Shown here: positions 5,736-7,432 of the stretch, one piece after another | How the letters are laid out: every line of letters starts with the position of its first letter | Position numbering within the stretch: position 1 is the stretch's first letter | DNA from: Cypionkella sp. | GTDB taxonomy: Bacteria > Pseudomonadota > Alphaproteobacteria > Rhodobacterales > Rhodobacteraceae | Assembly (NCBI GenBank): GCA_023255415.1 | Contig: JALRIN010000061.1 | Span: 1-7,432 of the forward strand | Length of the DNA: 7,432 nucleotides | Direction of reading: 5' to 3' | Notes under the pieces: generated by a model | What the model was told of the DNA's origin: nothing | Databases searched by the model: none | The model's input: only the letters and a program-made list of their open reading frames with translations | Position numbers and translations under genes: made by a program

Positions 5736-6417
5736 CCGTCTGATCGCGGGGCTGATCGGCGCGTCGGCGCTTGTGCTGCTGGTCTTTGGGATTTGGCCGC
5801 AGCTGGATCTGCGTGTGGCGGGCTATTTTTATCAGGATGCCCAGTTTCCTGTGGATCACAACGCCCTGATCCTGCGACTGCGATATCTGGTTTGGGATGC
5901 GACGCTGGTTTTGCCGCTGATCGCGCTGGGGCTGCTGGTGATTACTGGCGTCTGGCGGCGCAAGCTTGTGCTCGAGGCGCGCGGCTGGGGTTTTGTGCTG
6001 GCGCTGTTTCTGCTGGGTCCTGGGCTTTTAGTCAATGCGATCCTAAAGCAATATTGGGGCCGCGCACGTCCCTATGATGTGGTCGAATTTGGCGGGCAGG
6101 CACAGTTCACCCCTGCCTATCAGATCGCCGATCAATGCGCCACGAATTGTTCTTTTGTCTCGGGCGAAGGCTCGGGGGTGATGGCTTTGGCGATCTCGCT
6201 TTGGATGATTCTATGGGTTTTGCGCCACCGGCTGCCGCGCGTGCTGTTTTGGGCGGGGCAGGGCGGCACTTTGCTGGTCTTGGGCTTTGTCGGCTGGCAA
6301 CGGGTCGCCGCCGGCGGGCACTTTCTGTCTGACGTGCTGCTGTCGTGGCTTTTTGTTGCGCTGGTGGCGGCAGTTTTGGCGCGTTTCATGCGTCCTTTGG
6401 CAGCGCCACGCCGCTAG
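5722..6417 (+). CDS. PAP2-family membrane lipid phosphatase
   Basis: A 231-residue membrane protein with the three-part PAP2 acid-phosphatase signature: K109-x6-R116-P117 (KQYWGRARP), S147-G148-E149 (CSFVSGEGSG), and R194-x5-H200-x3-D204 (RVAAGGHFLSD). H200 would be the nucleophile. The second motif has Glu where the textbook form is SGH, a variant I recall from proteobacterial homologues. Hydrophobic helices occupy about 7-25, 55-77, 89-107, 153-167, 175-191 and 205-222. GTG 5722 was chosen because GGAGG (5711-5715) lies 6 nt upstream; the open frame extends further up but only as an out-of-frame reading of the GT39 gene, which this start overlaps by 14 nt. Likely substrates are lipid A phosphates (LpxE-like), polyprenyl pyrophosphate, or phosphatidylglycerol phosphate. 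The operon suggests the first two. Confidence 0.9.
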   Translation: MSRLDRLIAGLIGASALVLLVFGIWPQLDLRVAGYFYQDAQFPVDHNALILRLRYLVWDATLVLPLIALGLLVITGVWRRKLVLEARGWGFVLALFLLGPGLLVNAILKQYWGRARPYDVVEFGGQAQFTPAYQIADQCATNCSFVSGEGSGVMALAISLWMILWVLRHRLPRVLFWAGQGGTLLVLGFVGWQRVAAGGHFLSDVLLSWLFVALVAAVLARFMRPLAAPRR

Positions 6418-6427
6418 GCCCTGCGGC
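6410..6427 (+). terminator. Weak hairpin across the PAP2 stop codon
   Basis: GCCGC (6410-6414) and GCGGC (6423-6427) flank an 8-nt loop that contains the TAG stop. The 5-bp stem is followed only by TGTT, so it is at best a poor terminator. It may mean that the upstream cluster reads through into the rpsL leader and is stopped, if at all, at the stronger hairpin 6551-6582. Confidence 0.2.
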
Positions 6428-6429
6428 TG

Positions 6430-6458
6430 TTGACAAGCACCGCGACTCCCTCTATCAG
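6430..6458 (+). promoter_or_regulatory. Promoter of the rpsL-rpsG (str) operon
   Basis: A perfect -35 TTGACA (6430-6435) is followed after exactly 17 bp by TATCAG (6453-6458). It begins 12 nt after the PAP2 stop. Transcription would start near 6465 and give an rpsL leader of about 210 nt. This is the best consensus match in the window, as expected for a ribosomal-protein operon. A second TTGACA at 6651-6656 is too close to the start codon to serve rpsL. Confidence 0.7.
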
Positions 6459-6550
6459 CCCGCTCACTTGGGGTAGTCTCTTCGGATTTTGCCACTCGTG
6501 AACTTGATGTGGTCATGATCCGGGCGCAAGCCTCGATCCTCTGGAATTCC

Positions 6551-6593
6551 ACCGTGCTGCCCCCTTCGGGAGGTGGTTCGGTTTTATCGTTTT
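6551..6593 (+). terminator. Terminator-like hairpin with U-rich tail in the rpsL leader (possible attenuator)
   Basis: Arms 6551-6564 and 6569-6582 pair around a TTCG tetraloop (6565-6568). Twelve of 14 positions pair (several as G-U), with mismatches C-A near the loop and T-T further down. The 3' arm runs straight into TTTATCGTTTT (6583-6593), a broken U-tract. The element lies about 85 nt after the presumed start site and 84 nt before rpsL. It could end transcripts from the upstream cluster, or attenuate rpsL transcription, or mark the 3' end of a short leader RNA of about 130 nt. The opposite strand shows no U-tract. Confidence 0.5.
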
Positions 6594-6629
6594 ATGGATA
6601 TGCCATGAAATGACGTCGAGAAGCAGTGT

Positions 6630-6643
6630 CCCGAGGTTTCGGG
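6630..6643 (+). promoter_or_regulatory. Small leader hairpin upstream of rpsL
   Basis: CCCGA (6630-6634) and TCGGG (6639-6643) form a 5-bp stem with loop GGTT, extendable by a T-G pair. It ends 33 nt before the rpsL ATG and could take part in ribosomal-protein feedback or just be leader structure. The S12 ribosome binding signal GGGG (6666-6669) is outside the stem. Confidence 0.25.
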
Positions 6644-6676
6644 GCGAGTATTGACAGAGCAACACGGGGTACGTGA

Positions 6677-7048
6677 ATGCCAACTATTCAACAGCTGATC
6701 CGCAAACCGCGGTCACCAGTCGTGCGGAAGACCAAGTCGCAACACTTGGAATCCTGCCCGCAAAAGCGTGGGGTTTGTACCCGCGTTTATACCACCACAC
6801 CGAAAAAGCCGAACTCTGCTATGCGTAAGGTCGCCAAAGTGCGCCTGACCAACAGCTTCGAGGTTATCTGCTACATTCCGGGTGAAAAGCACAACCTTCA
6901 GGAACACTCTGTGGTTCTGATCCGCGGCGGTCGCGTAAAAGACCTTCCGGGTGTGCGTTATCACATCCTTCGCGGCGTACTGGATACCCAGGGCGTCAAA
7001 GAACGTCGCCAGCGTCGTTCGAAATACGGCGCTAAGCGTCCGAAGTGA
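6677..7048 (+). CDS. rpsL: 30S ribosomal protein S12
   Basis: A complete 123-residue S12, the decoding-centre protein of the small subunit. The block CPQKRGVCTRVYTTTPKKPN (27-46) and HNLQEHSVVLIRGGRVKDLP are diagnostic. The two lysines that confer streptomycin sensitivity are intact: K43 in TPKKPN and K88 in RVKDLP (K42 and K87 in E. coli numbering without Met). D89 is the site that RimO methylthiolates in E. coli. The protein ends SKYGAKRPK, one residue shorter than E. coli S12. ATG 6677 is preceded by GGGG (6666-6669), a modest ribosome binding site. It is the first gene of the str operon, driven by the promoter at 6430, with a leader of about 210 nt, and is separated from rpsG by 11 nt. 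Confidence 0.98.
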   Translation: MPTIQQLIRKPRSPVVRKTKSQHLESCPQKRGVCTRVYTTTPKKPNSAMRKVAKVRLTNSFEVICYIPGEKHNLQEHSVVLIRGGRVKDLPGVRYHILRGVLDTQGVKERRQRRSKYGAKRPK

Positions 7049-7059
7049 GGAATTAAGAT

Positions 7060-7432
7060 ATGTCTCGTCGTCACGCCGCTGAAAAACGCGATATCCTTCC
7101 TGACGCCAAGTATGGTGATCGGGTTCTTACGAAATTCATGAACAACCTGATGCTCGACGGCAAAAAGTCCGTCGCTGAATCGATCGTTTATGGTGCACTT
7201 GAGCGGGTTCAGACCCGTCTGAAGCGTGAACCTATCGAGTGCTTCCACGAAGCGCTGGACAACGTCAAACCTTCCGTCGAAGTGCGTTCGCGCCGCGTCG
7301 GTGGTGCGACCTATCAGGTTCCAGTTGAAGTGCGCGTCGAGCGCCGCGAAGCTTTGGCCATCCGTTGGCTGATCATCGCTGCTCGCAAGCGCAACGAAAA
7401 CACCATGGAAGAGCGTCTTGCTGCCGAGCTTT
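7060..7432 (+). CDS. rpsG: 30S ribosomal protein S7 (3' truncated by the window)
   Basis: The N-terminal 124 codons plus one base of S7, which nucleates assembly of the 16S rRNA head domain. The full family length is about 156 residues, so roughly 32 residues are missing at the end. The start MSRRHAAEKRDILPDAKYGD, then MNNLMLDGKKSVAESIVYGAL, and VRSRRVGGATYQVPVEVR with RWLIIAARKR are all classic S7. ATG 7060 has a strong GAGGA (7047-7051) that overlaps the rpsL TGA, placed 8 nt upstream, which suggests translational coupling to rpsL. In E. coli, S7 represses the str operon at the rpsL-rpsG junction; the 11-nt gap here leaves little room for that structure. fusA and tuf are expected just downstream. 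Confidence 0.98.
   Translation, partial: MSRRHAAEKRDILPDAKYGDRVLTKFMNNLMLDGKKSVAESIVYGALERVQTRLKREPIECFHEALDNVKPSVEVRSRRVGGATYQVPVEVRVERREALAIRWLIIAARKRNENTMEERLAAEL

Noticed and set aside
6515..6613. A 32-codon frame in the rpsL leader, beginning ATG ATC CGG and overlapping a MWS stop mini-frame at 6507-6518
   Set aside because: It spans the leader hairpin and could in principle be a leader peptide, but it has no ribosome binding site and no run of regulatory codons, so chance is the simpler explanation.
864..6676. A complete restriction-modification, CRISPR, toxin-antitoxin or prophage system
   Set aside because: No methylase, specificity subunit, helicase, repeat-spacer array, toxin pair, integrase or tRNA attachment site was found around the orphan nuclease-domain gene.
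6651..6679. TTGACA at 6651-6656 as a second rpsL promoter
   Set aside because: The -10 position would fall at 6674-6679, on the rpsL start codon, and the hexamer there (TGAATG) is not promoter-like.

Overview
The window looks like alphaproteobacterial chromosome, most likely Rhodobacterales (Rhodobacteraceae). This rests on the RpoC tail and the S12/S7 sequences, the GC-rich coding style, and the rpoC-to-rpsL gene order. Genus cannot be decided from the sequence. It covers the junction between the end of the beta operon (3' end of rpoC, 1-863) and the start of the str operon (rpsL, then truncated rpsG, 6677-7432). About 5.8 kb of accessory genes lies between these two housekeeping blocks.

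Layout. (1) The rpoC 3' end is followed by a textbook intrinsic terminator with a perfect 13-bp stem and GAAA loop (881-911). (2) A solitary, AT-richer gene (1006-2067) encodes a protein with an HsdR-N-like PD-(D/E)XK nuclease domain, without methylase, specificity or helicase partners. (3) A 293-nt intergenic stretch (2068-2360) holds a probable 27-codon hydrophobic small ORF (2144-2227) and a hairpin-rich GC segment (2251-2329). (4) A ten-helix EamA/DMT-family transporter follows (2361-3248). (5) A promoter-like sequence (3253-3281) precedes four tightly overlapping genes: a polyprenyl-phosphate-type GT2 glycosyltransferase, a three-helix LAB_N-domain protein, a GT39 (ArnT/PMT-like) membrane glycosyltransferase and a PAP2 lipid phosphatase. 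(6) A 259-nt leader (6418-6676) carries a strong promoter and a terminator-like hairpin with a U-rich tail, about 85 nt before rpsL. (7) rpsL and rpsG follow, 11 nt apart.

How the genes may work together. The four-gene cluster has the logic of lipid-linked sugar decoration of the envelope. GT2 would load a sugar on a polyprenyl phosphate at the cytoplasmic face, the small three-helix protein could help anchor or flip it, GT39 would transfer the sugar on the periplasmic face, and PAP2 would remove phosphate from a lipid (lipid A or a polyprenyl carrier). This parallels ArnC/ArnEF/ArnT and the rhizobial RgtE/RgtA-D/LpxE systems, but the sugar and acceptor cannot be read from the sequence. The most interesting leads are the LAB_N protein as a candidate half-transporter or flippase, the orphan nuclease of different composition, the unannotated-looking small membrane ORF, and the possible attenuator before rpsL. 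No clearly new system is proven here.
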